From Streptococcus sp. oral taxon 431 (GTDB lineage Bacteria > Bacillota > Bacilli > Lactobacillales > Streptococcaceae), in assembly GCF_001553685.1 (NCBI RefSeq), contig NZ_CP014264.1, positions 566,001-630,000 of the forward strand: a stretch of DNA of 64,000 nt, given 5' to 3'. Of the stretch, positions 26,515-36,082 are shown piece after piece; the first letter of the stretch is position 1; the number at the start of each line of letters is the position of its first letter. The notes under the pieces were generated by a model that saw only the letters and a list, made by a program, of their open reading frames with translations, did not search any database and had not been told where the DNA came from. Position numbers and translations under genes: made by a program.

Positions 26515-27765
26515 ATGCTAAGTGCAAAAGATGTGGTGAAAGCCCACAAGGTTTTGAGTGGTGTAGTAGCCAATACGCCACTTGACTACGATCATTATTT
26601 ATCCGAAAAATACGGAGCGAAAATTTATCTTAAAAAGGAAAATGCTCAACGTGTCCGTTCTTTTAAAATTCGTGGGGCTTATTACGCAATTTCCCAATTG
26701 ACAAAAGAGGAGCGTGAACGTGGTGTAGTGTGTGCTTCAGCGGGAAATCACGCTCAAGGAGTTGCCTACACATGTAATGAGATGAAGATTCCTGCAACAA
26801 TCTTTATGCCAATTACGACACCTCAACAGAAAATTGGTCAGGTTCGTTTCTTTGGAGGAGACTTTGTTACGATCAAATTAGTAGGGGATACTTTTGATGC
26901 TTCAGCCAAGGCTGCTCAAGACTTTACTGTAGCTGAAAATCGTACTTTTATTGACCCCTTTGATGATCCCTATGTTCAAGCTGGTCAGGGTACGGTAGCC
27001 TATGAAATTTTAGAAGAAGCTCGTAAAGAATCTATTGAATTTGATACTATCTTGGTACCTGTTGGAGGCGGAGGTCTCATTTCAGGTGTTTCTACTTATA
27101 TTAAAGAAACAAATTCTCAGATTGAGGTCATTGGAGTAGAGGCTGAAGGTGCTCGTTCTATGAAGGCTGCCTTTGAAGCTGGAGGACCGGTTAAACTTAA
27201 AGAAATTGATAAGTTTGCGGATGGAATTGCAGTGCAAAAGGTAGGACAGTTGACCTATGAAGCAACACGCAAACATGTAGAAACTCTTATCGGAGTAAAT
27301 GAAGGCTTGATTTCTGAGACCTTAATTGATCTCTACTCTAAACAAGGTATCGTAGCAGAACCTGCGGGTGCTGCTAGTGTTGCAGCTCTAGAAGTATTAT
27401 CCGATTATATTAAAGGCAAGACTATTTGTTGTATCATTTCTGGAGGGAATAATGACATCAACCGTATGCCAGAGATGGAAGAACGTGCCTTGATTTATGA
27501 TGGTATCAAGCATTACTTTGTAGTGAATTTCCCACAACGTCCGGGAGCACTTCGAGAGTTTGTAAATGATATCTTAGGACCTCATGATGATATTACTCGT
27601 TTTGAATATATCAAACGAGCTAGCAAGGGAACTGGTCCAGTACTAATAGGGATTGCACTTGCTGATAAACATGATTATGCTGGATTGATTCACCGGATGG
27701 AAAAATTCGACCCGTCTTATATTAACTTGAATGGGAATGAGACCCTATATAATATGCTTGTTTAA
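26515..27765 (+). CDS. ilvA: Threonine ammonia-lyase (threonine deaminase)
   Basis: IlvA deaminates threonine to 2-oxobutyrate, the committed step of isoleucine synthesis. The 416-residue PLP enzyme has the cofactor Lys51 in RVRSFKIRGAYYA, the GNHAQGVA loop near 82, and the phosphate-binding VPVGGGGLISG near 183. A single C-terminal ACT-like regulatory domain begins near 330 (YFVVNFPQRPGALREFVND), as in the short Gram-positive form. An AGGAGG ribosome-binding site sets the start. It is the last gene of the ilv cluster. Confidence 0.97.
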   Translation: MLSAKDVVKAHKVLSGVVANTPLDYDHYLSEKYGAKIYLKKENAQRVRSFKIRGAYYAISQLTKEERERGVVCASAGNHAQGVAYTCNEMKIPATIFMPITTPQQKIGQVRFFGGDFVTIKLVGDTFDASAKAAQDFTVAENRTFIDPFDDPYVQAGQGTVAYEILEEARKESIEFDTILVPVGGGGLISGVSTYIKETNSQIEVIGVEAEGARSMKAAFEAGGPVKLKEIDKFADGIAVQKVGQLTYEATRKHVETLIGVNEGLISETLIDLYSKQGIVAEPAGAASVAALEVLSDYIKGKTICCIISGGNNDINRMPEMEERALIYDGIKHYFVVNFPQRPGALREFVNDILGPHDDITRFEYIKRASKGTGPVLIGIALADKHDYAGLIHRMEKFDPSYINLNGNETLYNMLV

Positions 27766-27792
27766 TATGCTATGAAATTTTTATCATATTAT

Positions 27793-27821
27793 TTGCCTAA
27801 CCTATTTACTAGTGCTATAAT
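27793..27821 (+). promoter_or_regulatory. Sigma-A promoter of the SPFH protein gene
   Basis: TTGCCT at 27793-27798 and TATAAT at 27816-27821 are separated by 17 bases and lie 26 bases before the ATG. Confidence 0.7.
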
Positions 27822-27847
27822 GTAAGTGAAGAAAGGGGGAGATTCCC

Positions 27848-28744
27848 ATGGTTTTAAAAGTTATACTTGTTCTAATTATTCTAATGCTTATTGTGGGAGC
27901 TATATTAATGAGCTCAATCTATGTTGTTCGACAACAATCAGTAGCTATCATTGAACGATTTGGTAAGTATCAAAAATTGAGCAATAGTGGTATTCACCTA
28001 AGAGCACCATTTGGAATTGATAAAATTGCAGCTCGTGTACAACTGCGTCTCTTGCAAAGTGAAATCGTTGTGGAAACCAAGACTCAAGATAACGTATTTG
28101 TGACGATGAATGTTGCGACACAGTACCGAGTAAATGAACAAAATGTTACAGATGCTTACTATAAACTAATGAGACCTGAGGCTCAAATCAAATCTTATAT
28201 TGAAGACGCATTGCGCTCATCAGTTCCTAAGTTAACTTTGGATGAATTGTTTGAGAAAAAGGATGAAATTGCATTAGAAGTTCAAAAACAAGTAGCGGAA
28301 GAAATGTCAACGTATGGGTACATTATCGTCAAAACGCTCATTACCAAAGTAGAGCCGGATGCGGAAGTCAAGCAATCGATGAATGAAATCAATGCTGCTC
28401 AACGTAAGAGAGTAGCAGCACAAGAATTGGCCGAAGCAGATAAAATTAAGATCGTAACAGCGGCCGAAGCAGAGGCAGAAAAGGATCGCTTACATGGTGT
28501 GGGGATCGCAGAGCAACGAAAAGCAATTGTTGATGGACTTGCTGATTCTATTAAAGAGTTAAAAGGAGCCAATGTTGAATTAACTGAAGAGCAAATCATG
28601 TCAATCTTGTTAACTAACCAGTATTTAGATACATTGAATAATTTTGCAGAAAAACAAGGTAATAATACAATTTTCTTACCAGCAAATCCTAACGGAGTTG
28701 AAGATATACGAACCCATATATTATCGGCTTTGAAAGCTAAGTAA
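27848..28744 (+). CDS. SPFH/band 7 domain protein (stomatin/prohibitin-like)
   Basis: This 298-residue protein has one N-terminal membrane anchor (residues 3-25) followed by a band 7 domain (SVAIIERFGKYQKLSNSGIHLRAPF) and a coiled-coil Ala/Glu-rich stretch near 180-220. Proteins of this kind form oligomers in membrane microdomains and often partner with proteases. No NfeD-like partner gene is adjacent. It has its own promoter, so it stands apart from ilvA. The family is clear; a specific cellular role is not. Confidence 0.92.
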   Translation: MVLKVILVLIILMLIVGAILMSSIYVVRQQSVAIIERFGKYQKLSNSGIHLRAPFGIDKIAARVQLRLLQSEIVVETKTQDNVFVTMNVATQYRVNEQNVTDAYYKLMRPEAQIKSYIEDALRSSVPKLTLDELFEKKDEIALEVQKQVAEEMSTYGYIIVKTLITKVEPDAEVKQSMNEINAAQRKRVAAQELAEADKIKIVTAAEAEAEKDRLHGVGIAEQRKAIVDGLADSIKELKGANVELTEEQIMSILLTNQYLDTLNNFAEKQGNNTIFLPANPNGVEDIRTHILSALKAK

Positions 28745-28787
28745 ATGTAATCTTAACGTCTTATTTGATTGGATATATGTTTTTTTA

Positions 28788-28816
28788 TTGACAAATGCCA
28801 TAAAAACGTATACAAT
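28788..28816 (+). promoter_or_regulatory. Sigma-A promoter of the 71-residue protein gene
   Basis: A perfect TTGACA at 28788-28793 and TACAAT at 28811-28816 are spaced by 17 bases, 33 bases before the ATG. Confidence 0.8.
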
Positions 28817-28849
28817 TAAATATCGTAAAGAATAAAATAGGAGAAAAAC

Positions 28850-29065
28850 ATGGCTAAGACTAACTTTGAAAAAGTAGAATCAGTTGTTAGCTGGGTTCGT
28901 GATAAGAAGATCACTGGTTATCGTATTTCTAAAGAAACGAATGCACGTGAAATGTCTATCATTGCTCTAGCTCAAGGACGTGCAAAAGTTAAAAATATTT
29001 CCTTTGAAACAGCCCTTGGATTAATTGATTTCTATGAAAAAAATCATGAAAAATTTGAAGATTAA
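28850..29065 (+). CDS. Small HTH-like protein of unknown function
   Basis: This 71-residue charged protein has a strong dedicated promoter, an AGGAGA ribosome-binding site and a terminator of its own, so it is very likely real. The segment KITGYRISKETNAREMSIIALAQGRAKVKNISFETALGLIDFYEK resembles an Xre/Cro-type helix-turn-helix: a short recognition-helix region followed by the usual conserved hydrophobic pattern. It lacks other domains. It could be a small DNA-binding regulator; no target or partner is evident. Confidence 0.75.
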   Translation: MAKTNFEKVESVVSWVRDKKITGYRISKETNAREMSIIALAQGRAKVKNISFETALGLIDFYEKNHEKFED

Positions 29066-29077
29066 TCTTTGGATACA

Positions 29078-29107
29078 AGCAGACTCTAATTAGGGTCTGC
29101 TTTTATT
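29078..29107 (+). terminator. Terminator of the 71-residue protein gene
   Basis: AGCAGAC (29078-29084) and GTCTGCT (29095-29101) form the stem, followed by a T-rich run, 13 bases after the stop. Confidence 0.85.
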
Positions 29108-29196
29108 TATGGAATGGAGAAATAGCCATGCTATGACCTACTCAACAAATCTATTTATCAGGATGAACTAGGTTGACAGGGAGCTGAGTGATCTCA

Positions 29197-29300
29197 TACT
29201 CTTCGAAAATCAAATTCAAACCACGTCAGCTTCGCCTTGCCGTACTCAAGTACAGCCTGCGGCTCGCTTCCTAGTTTGCTCTTTGATTTTCATTGAGTAT
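29197..29300. repeat. BOX element (boxA and boxC, no boxB)
   Basis: The 104-base element has the ends ATACTCTTCGAAAATCAAA and TTTGATTTTCATTGAGTAT, with CGTCAGCTTCGCCTTGCCGTA and GCCTGCGGCTCGCTTCCTAG inside. These are the boxA and boxC modules known from S. pneumoniae and relatives. No boxB is present. BOX elements are non-autonomous repeats that can form stable RNA hairpins. The surrounding gene-free stretch (29108-29389) shows no other gene or structure. Confidence 0.92.
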
Positions 29301-29375
29301 CACTCATGAAAATCAAATAAAAGATTAGGAATATAGCTACAAGCAATACTTGCTCAGAAAGCAGAAGATGGCATC

Positions 29376-29425
29376 GAAGATATAAAAATAGGTCGGAATA
29401 AAAAACTCCGACCTTGATTTTTATG
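29376..29425. terminator. Bidirectional terminator beyond the glnQ-like gene
   Basis: AGGTCGGA (29390-29397) pairs with TCCGACCT (29407-29414), with T-rich tails on both strands. It is placed to end the leftward ABC transporter transcript, about 97 bases after its last stop codon. Confidence 0.75.
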
Positions 29426-29510
29426 TTCATGAGCCTTTGACTCAATGTTGATTGGGGATTGAAAAGGAATACAACTCTTAGTTTAAGAGGTTTATCCAAC
29501 CGCTTTTATC

Positions 29511-30251
29511 TTATCCTAAATAGCGTTGTAAAAATTCTCTTGTACGTTTCTCTTTAGGATTTGTAAATAAATCTTCAGGTTTGCCTTCTTCTGCAATCAC
29601 ACCTTTGTCCATAAAGATGACACGGTGTGATACGTCACGAGCAAATTCCATTTCGTGGGTTACAACGATCATTGTCAAGCCTTCTTGAGCTAGTTCTTGC
29701 ATGATTTTTAGAACTTCACCGACCATTTCAGGGTCAAGGGCTGAAGTAGGCTCGTCAAAGAGAATGGCATCAGGATTCATAGAAAGCGCGCGAGCAATGG
29801 CTACACGTTGCTTTTGACCACCAGAAAGTTGTTTTGGTTTAGCTTGCCAGTAGCGCTCTCCCATTCCAACCTTTTCAAGGTTTTCTTTAGCAATTTTCTC
29901 TGCTTCTGATCGTTCACGTTTGAGGACAGTAGTCTGTGCAACAATCGTATTTTCAAGAACGTTGAGATTTTCAAAGAGGTTAAAGGATTGGAAAACCATG
30001 CCTAGTTTTTCACGATAGTGAGTGAGGTTATACCCTTTTTCAAGTACGTTTTCACCGTGATAAAGGATTTCACCTTCAGTTGGTGTTTCGAGAAGGTTGA
30101 TAGAACGTAGGAAAGTTGATTTACCACTACCGGAACTACCGATGATAGAAATCACTTCTCCTTTATGAATAGTTAAAGAGATGTCTTTTAGGACCTCGTT
30201 TTGCCCGTAGGATTTTTTGAGGTGTTTGATTTCAAGGATTGGTTGACTCAT
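29511..30251 (-). CDS. Polar amino-acid ABC transporter, ATP-binding protein (GlnQ type)
   Basis: This 246-residue ATPase powers uptake by the membrane subunit encoded just upstream. It has Walker [10 protein letters not shown] near residues 36-44, the signature [15 protein letters not shown] near 142, Walker [16 protein letters not shown] near 162, and the switch His in [11 protein letters not shown]. The start overlaps the stop of the preceding gene by one base. The family transports glutamine, glutamate or other polar amino acids; the exact substrate cannot be fixed from this subunit. Confidence 0.95.
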   Translation of the reverse strand: MSQPILEIKHLKKSYGQNEVLKDISLTIHKGEVISIIGSSGSGKSTFLRSINLLETPTEGEILYHGENVLEKGYNLTHYREKLGMVFQSFNLFENLNVLENTIVAQTTVLKRERSEAEKIAKENLEKVGMGERYWQAKPKQLSGGQKQRVAIARALSMNPDAILFDEPTSALDPEMVGEVLKIMQELAQEGLTMIVVTHEMEFARDVSHRVIFMDKGVIAEEGKPEDLFTNPKEKRTREFLQRYLG

Positions 30252-31816
30252 TATTTCAAATCCTCCGTTTGCATTTGGTTAGCACCTGTTGTATAAGTAT
30301 CCATATCCATACGTTTTTCGATGAAGCGTAGGATACGCGTTACTGTGAAGGTGAGGACAAAGTAGATAACTGCGATGATGGTAAAGGTTTGGAAGTACTG
30401 GTAGGTTTGTGTTGCTACTGTATTTCCTGAGAAGTAAAGTTCTACAACAGAGATAACGTTCAATACAGAAGTATCCTTGATGTTGATGACGAACTCATTA
30501 CCAGTCGCTGGTAGAATATTTCGAACAACTTGAGGCAAAACAATCTTACGCATGGTCTGGTTATGAGTCATGCCAAGTGCAGTTGCCGCTTCAAATTGTC
30601 CCTTATCAACAGCTAGGATACCACCACGGACGATTTCAGTCATGTAGGCACCAGTGTTGATCGAAACGATAAAGATAGCAGCTAGCGTACGGTCTAGATT
30701 GATTCCGAAAGCTTGAGCAGTTCCATAGTAGATAACCATAGATTGTACAATCATAGGTGTCCCACGGAAAATTTCAATATAGATATTGAGAATCCAACCG
30801 ATTAGTTTTTGGATGCCAAAGATAAATTGGTTTTCAGATAGAGGTGCTGTACGGAAGACACCGATAGCAAGACCGATAGCGAGACCAACGATGGTACCGA
30901 TAATGGAAATTAGAAGGGTAATACCAGCACCACGCAAGAGTTGTTGCCAGTTTTCAGTCAGAATTTTAGCGACTTGACCAAAGAAATTACTGTTGCTTTC
31001 TTCTGTCGTTGTAGATTCTGCTGGTTGCTCTTTAATCATACGATCCATGAGTGCAACTTGTTCATCTTTAGAAATGGTTTCAATACTGGCGTTGATTTGG
31101 CTAATACGGTCATCATCTTTACGAAGTCCAATAGCGATAGATGTATCTTCTTCACCAGTTTTAAAACCAGGTTCAGGCTGAATCATTTTGAACTTAGCGT
31201 TTGCTGATTCTGCAGTTAGGGCTTCAGGACGTTCAGAAACATAGGCATCAATGACACCAGCTTCAAGAGCTTGACGCATTTGGGCGAAATCTCCCATGGC
31301 AGTTTCCTTCTGAGCGCCTGAGATTTGTGAAATCAAATCATAAAGGTAAACACCTTGTTGAGAAGTGATTTTTGCTCCGCTAAAGTCCTCTAGCGATTTG
31401 GCGTTTGCATAGGCAGAATCCTTTTTGACCAAAAGTACTGGTTCGCTAGTATAGTAGCTGCTTGAAAATGCAATTTCTTGTTTGCGTTCAGCAGTTGGGC
31501 TCATACCTGCAATGATCATATCAATCTTACCAGAAGTAAGGGCTGGAACAAGTCCTTCCCACTTGGTTTTAACAACCAAGGGCTCTTTGCCTAGGTCCTT
31601 AGCAATCTTTTTAGCTATTTGGACGTCGTAACCATTAGCATATTGGTTGGTTCCATCGATTTTGACAGCGCCGTTACTGTCGTCATCTTGAGTCCAGTTA
31701 AAGGGTGCGTAGGCTGCCTCCATACCGATGCGTAAATATTCATCGGCTTGGACCTGGCTAACTAGTCCTAAAGTAAGGGCCAGGCTAGCAAGGATAGTTA
31801 AGCATAATTTTTTCAT
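30251..31816 (-). CDS. Polar amino-acid ABC transporter, substrate-binding/permease fusion (GlnHP type)
   Basis: The 521-residue protein joins two parts. Residues 1-24 form a signal peptide, residues about 25-255 an SBP_bac_3 binding domain (with [30 protein letters not shown]), and residues about 290-510 a BPD_transp_1 permease with the EAA-type loop [21 protein letters not shown]. Fused binding domains of this type are common in streptococci. The ATG at 31816 follows a GGAGAAAAC site and starts a proper signal peptide; a longer frame upstream adds 22 implausible residues. A promoter lies at 31854-31882. Confidence 0.95.
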   Translation of the reverse strand: MKKLCLTILASLALTLGLVSQVQADEYLRIGMEAAYAPFNWTQDDDSNGAVKIDGTNQYANGYDVQIAKKIAKDLGKEPLVVKTKWEGLVPALTSGKIDMIIAGMSPTAERKQEIAFSSSYYTSEPVLLVKKDSAYANAKSLEDFSGAKITSQQGVYLYDLISQISGAQKETAMGDFAQMRQALEAGVIDAYVSERPEALTAESANAKFKMIQPEPGFKTGEEDTSIAIGLRKDDDRISQINASIETISKDEQVALMDRMIKEQPAESTTTEESNSNFFGQVAKILTENWQQLLRGAGITLLISIIGTIVGLAIGLAIGVFRTAPLSENQFIFGIQKLIGWILNIYIEIFRGTPMIVQSMVIYYGTAQAFGINLDRTLAAIFIVSINTGAYMTEIVRGGILAVDKGQFEAATALGMTHNQTMRKIVLPQVVRNILPATGNEFVINIKDTSVLNVISVVELYFSGNTVATQTYQYFQTFTIIAVIYFVLTFTVTRILRFIEKRMDMDTYTTGANQMQTEDLK

Positions 31817-31853
31817 GTTTTCTCCTATTTCTAGTCTAAAATTGCTTCTCTCT

Positions 31854-31882
31854 ATTGTATCGAAAAAGCGGAACTTTTTCAA
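31854..31882 (-). promoter_or_regulatory. Sigma-A promoter of the amino-acid ABC transporter
   Basis: On the minus strand, TTGAAA (31882-31877) and TACAAT (31859-31854) are separated by 17 bases. It is divergent from the DUF2207 gene, whose -10 TATAAT lies at about 31914-31919 on the plus strand. Confidence 0.75.
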
Positions 31883-31946
31883 TCTTAGTAAACCCTTACT
31901 TGTGAAAAATGATATAATAGTGAAAAAACTTGAAAGGGAGTATACG

Positions 31947-33842
31947 ATGAAAAAAAGATGGCTATTTACTTTGGTGTTTGCCTGTTTGCTGTTGGTGCCG
32001 CGCCTGGTTTTTGCTGTAGACTTTGATATTCTATCTTACAAGGGAGATTTGAATATTCATGCAGATAATACAGCAGTTTTCCAACAAACAATCACCTATC
32101 GTTTTAAAGACGATTTTAATGGTCAATCGGTCGGACTAGGAAAAGCAGGAAAAATGCCAGAAGGCTTTGAGATTGATGATGATCCAACTGTGCTAGTATC
32201 AAAGAATGGGGAAATTATAGAAGATGCCCTTTCCTACACAAAGGAAAATGGAAAAGGCTATCAAGTAATCATTTTAAATCCAGGAAAAGCTGGAGATACT
32301 GTACGTGTAACCATTACCTGGCAATTGAAAAATCTTCTTTTCTTATATCAGGATATTGCTGAGCTGAATTGGCAACCACTGACAGATAGTTCAGGAGACA
32401 TCAAAGACTTAGAATTTCGAGTAACTTCAGATAGTCCGGCAGAGAAAGTTTTTTTTCATACTGGAAAACTCCTCAATGAGGGTAGTGTCGAAAAAGTAAA
32501 TGATATTTATCGGGTGAAGATGAAAAATCTTCCGAGAAAACGTCAAGTTGAGCTACATGCCTATTGGCCCAGGGAGGCTTTCTCGGTAGCTCCAAGCCAA
32601 GGACTGGAAGAAGAGCGTTTAAGAGATTTTAAAAAAATTGAAATAGAAATAAAAGCTAGCAAAGTGCAAGCTAGTCTCATGATACAGTGGATTTTTCCAA
32701 TAATCTTTATCGTGTTATTGATGATGACCATCATGTATTATCGAGCATTCCGTAAACATACGGCTCTCAAAAAGGTATATCCCAAGGAGCATCGAATCTA
32801 CGAACCTCCAATGGACCTACCTCCAATGGTTTTGGCGGAGGCTATTTACTCTACCTCCTTGGAGGAAATCAGTCCCTTGAATAAGAAGAAGTTTGGCAAA
32901 TTCTCTTTTGAACGATTGATTCAGGCGACTTTGCTAGACTTAGTTGATCGAGGGCATTTATCCATTTTTCAGGGTGAAGAAGAACCGTGGATAAAAATCA
33001 ATAGTGAAAAAGGCTTGTCGAATTTTGAAAAAGAATGCTTGCGGATGACTCTCTCAACTAATAAAGAACTAGCTCTTTCAGACCTTTTTCCAGAGTATCA
33101 AGTTTCTTCAGGACTATTCCATGGAGCTAAGGAAGCTGATGAGCAGCATATTCGCGAATTCGGCTTGCATCTCAAGCGTTCCTTCGAGAGACGACTTGAA
33201 CGCATGCAAAGTTGTGTTCGAGACAAGGTAAAAATTCTACGTCTTCCAAGCTATTATCGTCCTTTGACTGATAAAGAAAGTAGTCTTGTGAATGGGATGA
33301 AAGTCTGTTCAGCTGTAACAGGACTTATCGGCCTTCTCATTTTTTACTATAGTCTGCGAACACGTGGTTATTTTTCACTTCCTTTACTTTCCCTAGGTTT
33401 AATAGGCTTACTTGCCAGTGCCTTAGTTTATTTTGTGACTCGAGGTCCATCTCGTGATGGAGTCTTAAACGAAGAAGGGGCAGAAGCCTATTACCTTTGG
33501 ACAAGTTTTGAAAATATGCTTCGTGATATTGCGCATCTTGATAAGGCAGAACTAGAGAGCATTGTACTTTGGAATCGTCTTTTGGTCTATGCAACTCTGT
33601 ATGGATACGCAAAGAAAGTGAATAAGATCATGAAGCTCCACAATATTCAACTTGAAAACGAAACTATGAATCTTTATGTATCTTGTGGATGGGATAAACA
33701 GTTTCATACATCTGCTGCTCACATTAATCAATACACTTCGGTTGCAAATACAGCAAGTACCTTCTCTGTATCATCTGGAAATGGTAGCTCTGGTGGAGGT
33801 TTCTCAGGCGGTGGCGGTGGTGGAAGTATCGGCGCTTTCTAA
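31947..33842 (+). CDS. DUF2207 domain membrane protein with Gly-rich tail
   Basis: The 631-residue protein has a signal peptide (residues 1-24, cleaved near VFA-VDF), an extracellular DUF2207 beta-rich region, a membrane helix near 247-267, a cytoplasmic region, a second hydrophobic pair near 450-495 and a C-terminal tail rich in Gly and Ser ending GGGGGGSIGAF. This arrangement is typical of the family, whose role is unknown. The ATG at 31947 follows GAAAGGGAG and gives a good signal peptide; the frame is open far upstream across the divergent promoter but that part is non-coding. Confidence 0.9.
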   Translation: MKKRWLFTLVFACLLLVPRLVFAVDFDILSYKGDLNIHADNTAVFQQTITYRFKDDFNGQSVGLGKAGKMPEGFEIDDDPTVLVSKNGEIIEDALSYTKENGKGYQVIILNPGKAGDTVRVTITWQLKNLLFLYQDIAELNWQPLTDSSGDIKDLEFRVTSDSPAEKVFFHTGKLLNEGSVEKVNDIYRVKMKNLPRKRQVELHAYWPREAFSVAPSQGLEEERLRDFKKIEIEIKASKVQASLMIQWIFPIIFIVLLMMTIMYYRAFRKHTALKKVYPKEHRIYEPPMDLPPMVLAEAIYSTSLEEISPLNKKKFGKFSFERLIQATLLDLVDRGHLSIFQGEEEPWIKINSEKGLSNFEKECLRMTLSTNKELALSDLFPEYQVSSGLFHGAKEADEQHIREFGLHLKRSFERRLERMQSCVRDKVKILRLPSYYRPLTDKESSLVNGMKVCSAVTGLIGLLIFYYSLRTRGYFSLPLLSLGLIGLLASALVYFVTRGPSRDGVLNEEGAEAYYLWTSFENMLRDIAHLDKAELESIVLWNRLLVYATLYGYAKKVNKIMKLHNIQLENETMNLYVSCGWDKQFHTSAAHINQYTSVANTASTFSVSSGNGSSGGGFSGGGGGGSIGAF

Positions 33843-33904
33843 AGAAAACTAAACACATCCTTTAAAAATATGATATAATGGAGGATAGAAAAAAGGAGTA
33901 ATCT

Positions 33905-34750
33905 ATGTATTTTTTTGAAATTTTAAAAGCTATCTTTTTTGGAATTGTTGAAGGAATCACGGAGTGGCTGCCGATTTCAAGTACTGGCCACTTGATTTTA
34001 GCACAAGAGTTTATCCAGTTTAAAGATCAAAATGAAACTTTTATGTCTATGTTTAATGTCGTCATTCAACTGGGTGCAATCTTAGCAGTTATGGTTATCT
34101 ACTTTAACAAGCTTAATCCCTTCAAACCAGGTAAGGATAAAGTTCAAGTTCGTAGAACGTGGCAATTATGGTCCAAAGTATTTGTGGCTACACTTCCTTT
34201 ATTAGCCGTTTTTAAATTTGATGATTGGTTTGAAACCCATTTCTATAATAAAGTTTCAGTAGCCATCATGTTGATTGTTTATGGGGTTGCCTTTATTTAT
34301 CTTGAAAAACGCAACAAAGCGCAAGCGATTGAGCCAACAGTCACAGAGCTAGACAAGTTGCCTTATAAAACGGCCCTCTATATCGGACTTTTCCAAGTCT
34401 TGGCCCTTTTACCAGGGACTAGCCGTTCGGGCGCCACTATCGTCGGTGGTTTATTAAATGGAACCAGTCGTTCGGTGGTAACTGAGTTTACCTTCTACCT
34501 AGGAATTCCAGTTATGTTTGGAGCCAGTGCTTTGAAGATTTTTAAATTCATCAAGGCAGGAGAAGTCTTGAGCTTTGGTCAATTTTTCTTACTTCTAGTT
34601 GCCATGGTAGTAGCTTTTGCAGTCAGCATGGTTGCCATTCGTTTCTTGACCAACTATGTTAAAAAACACGACTTTACGATGTTTGGTAAATACCGTATTG
34701 TCCTTGGTAGTGTCTTGCTACTTTATAGCTTTGTACGATTATTTGTATAA
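33905..34750 (+). CDS. uppP: Undecaprenyl-diphosphatase (BacA type)
   Basis: UppP dephosphorylates undecaprenyl pyrophosphate on the outer face of the membrane, recycling the lipid carrier for cell-wall synthesis; overproduction gives bacitracin resistance. The 281-residue polytopic protein contains both catalytic motifs: [15 protein letters not shown] near residues 16-30 and [11 protein letters not shown] near 168-178. An AAAGGAG ribosome-binding site and a TATAAT -10 near 33873 precede it. It converges on dinB with a shared terminator. Confidence 0.97.
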   Translation: MYFFEILKAIFFGIVEGITEWLPISSTGHLILAQEFIQFKDQNETFMSMFNVVIQLGAILAVMVIYFNKLNPFKPGKDKVQVRRTWQLWSKVFVATLPLLAVFKFDDWFETHFYNKVSVAIMLIVYGVAFIYLEKRNKAQAIEPTVTELDKLPYKTALYIGLFQVLALLPGTSRSGATIVGGLLNGTSRSVVTEFTFYLGIPVMFGASALKIFKFIKAGEVLSFGQFFLLLVAMVVAFAVSMVAIRFLTNYVKKHDFTMFGKYRIVLGSVLLLYSFVRLFV

Positions 34751-34751
34751 G

Positions 34752-34788
34752 AAAAAAGCCTTGAGGGAAGCTTCCTTCAAGGTTTTAA
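34752..34788. terminator. Bidirectional terminator between uppP and dinB
   Basis: AAGCCTTGAGGGAAG and CTTCCTTCAAGG form an imperfect stem with A and T tracts on each side. It overlaps the end of dinB by a few bases and serves both converging genes. Confidence 0.85.
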
Positions 34789-35846
34789 AATCCAGTCACA
34801 GTGACACCCAATAAACGGACGCCTTTATCTTTATCACTGAGTGTTTCGTAGAGTTGAATAATGTATTGAGCGATTTGGTCTGAATTTTGTGTTTGCTGAT
34901 CTAGGGTTTTTCGCTTAGTCAAAGTAGAAAAGTCAGCGTAGCGAATTTTTAAGATGACAATCTTACCACTTTTTTCATGTTTTTGAAGACTAAGGGCAAC
35001 TCTTTCTGAAAGCAGAGTTAGCTCTTTTTTGATATCTTCTTCCAGACTAAGAATTTTACTATAGGTTTTTTCTTTACCGATAGACTTACGAATGCGATTG
35101 GATTTGACGGGAGAATTATCAATGCCACGAGCCTTGCGATACAGGTCAAACCCGAGTCGACCAAAACGGTCAATAAGACTAATTTCAGAAATTTTTAAAA
35201 GATCAGCGCCTGTAAATACCCCCATTTGATGCAATTTTTCAACTGTTTTCTTACCTACACCGTGGAATTTAGCAATATCCATTTGTTTGAGAAAATCTTC
35301 AGCTTCATCAGGGAGAATAACTGTCAGACCTCGAGGTTTTTGGTAATCGCTGGCTATTTTAGCTAGGAACTTATTGTAGGAAACACCAGCAGAAGCGGTC
35401 AAATGAAGTTCATTCCAAATATCTTGTTGAATTAGTCGAGCGATTTTAACAGCGGACTTGATGCCGAGTTTGTTTTCAGTCACGTCTAGATAAGCTTCAT
35501 CGATACTCATAGGCTCGATATTATCCGTATAACGTTTGAAAATAGCTCGAATCTGTTGACCTACAGCAGTATATTTTTCGTAGTTCCCAGAAATAAAAAC
35601 AGCTTGAGGGCAACGTTCATAGGCTTCTTTAGAACTCATGGCTGAGTGGATGCCAAAGACTCGCGCTTCATAGCTACAGGTAGAAACAACTCCTCGACCA
35701 CCAGTTTTTCTAGGATCACTACCAATCACAACTGGCTTCCCTTTAAGTTTGGGATTGTCTCGAATTTCAACAGCAGCAAAAAAGGCATCCATGTCAATAT
35801 GGATGATTTTACGAGATAAATCATTCATTAGTGGAAAAATCAACAT
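34785..35846 (-). CDS. dinB: DNA polymerase IV
   Basis: This 353-residue Y-family polymerase carries out error-prone translesion synthesis. The first metal site is in [14 protein letters not shown] (Asp18), the second in MSIDEAYLD near 115. A helix-hairpin-helix, [16 protein letters not shown], lies near 190, and the little-finger domain follows. The start [13 protein letters not shown] is chosen for its AGAGG site eight bases upstream; an alternative ATG seven codons in (MNDLSRK) is possible. The gene is single and faces uppP. Confidence 0.95.
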   Translation of the reverse strand: MLIFPLMNDLSRKIIHIDMDAFFAAVEIRDNPKLKGKPVVIGSDPRKTGGRGVVSTCSYEARVFGIHSAMSSKEAYERCPQAVFISGNYEKYTAVGQQIRAIFKRYTDNIEPMSIDEAYLDVTENKLGIKSAVKIARLIQQDIWNELHLTASAGVSYNKFLAKIASDYQKPRGLTVILPDEAEDFLKQMDIAKFHGVGKKTVEKLHQMGVFTGADLLKISEISLIDRFGRLGFDLYRKARGIDNSPVKSNRIRKSIGKEKTYSKILSLEEDIKKELTLLSERVALSLQKHEKSGKIVILKIRYADFSTLTKRKTLDQQTQNSDQIAQYIIQLYETLSDKDKGVRLLGVTVTGF

Positions 35847-36002
35847 GGAGAAACCTCTCAGTGCTAGTTTGTTTAATTTTATTATACTCTTTTTCTGAAA
35901 AAATGAAAATCAAATAATCTCTTTCAAAAATATAATACAGTTTGCAGCATATTTCGAACTGTATTAGAAAAGAAAGTGTTAAAAAAGTGAGTTTTTAGTT
36001 GT

Positions 36003-36028
36003 TGAAATCGTTTACTGTGTGGTATACT
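36003..36028 (+). promoter_or_regulatory. pflB promoter with a cre (CcpA) site
   Basis: TGAAATCGTTTACT at 36003-36016 matches 13 of 14 positions of the cre consensus TGWAANCGNTNWCA. TATACT at 36023-36028 is the likely -10. The site covers the -35 region, so CcpA binding would affect transcription directly. Known control of streptococcal pfl by sugar and CcpA fits; binding here is inferred. Confidence 0.65.
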
Positions 36029-36082
36029 GAATACATGAATGTAACAGATGACTGTTACTAGAAAGAAAAAAGAGGAATTAAC

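Noticed and set aside
31728..31946. A 73-codon N-terminal extension of the DUF2207 protein.
   Set aside because: It runs over the divergent promoters and into the signal-peptide region of the neighbouring transporter; the ATG at 31947 gives a proper signal peptide.
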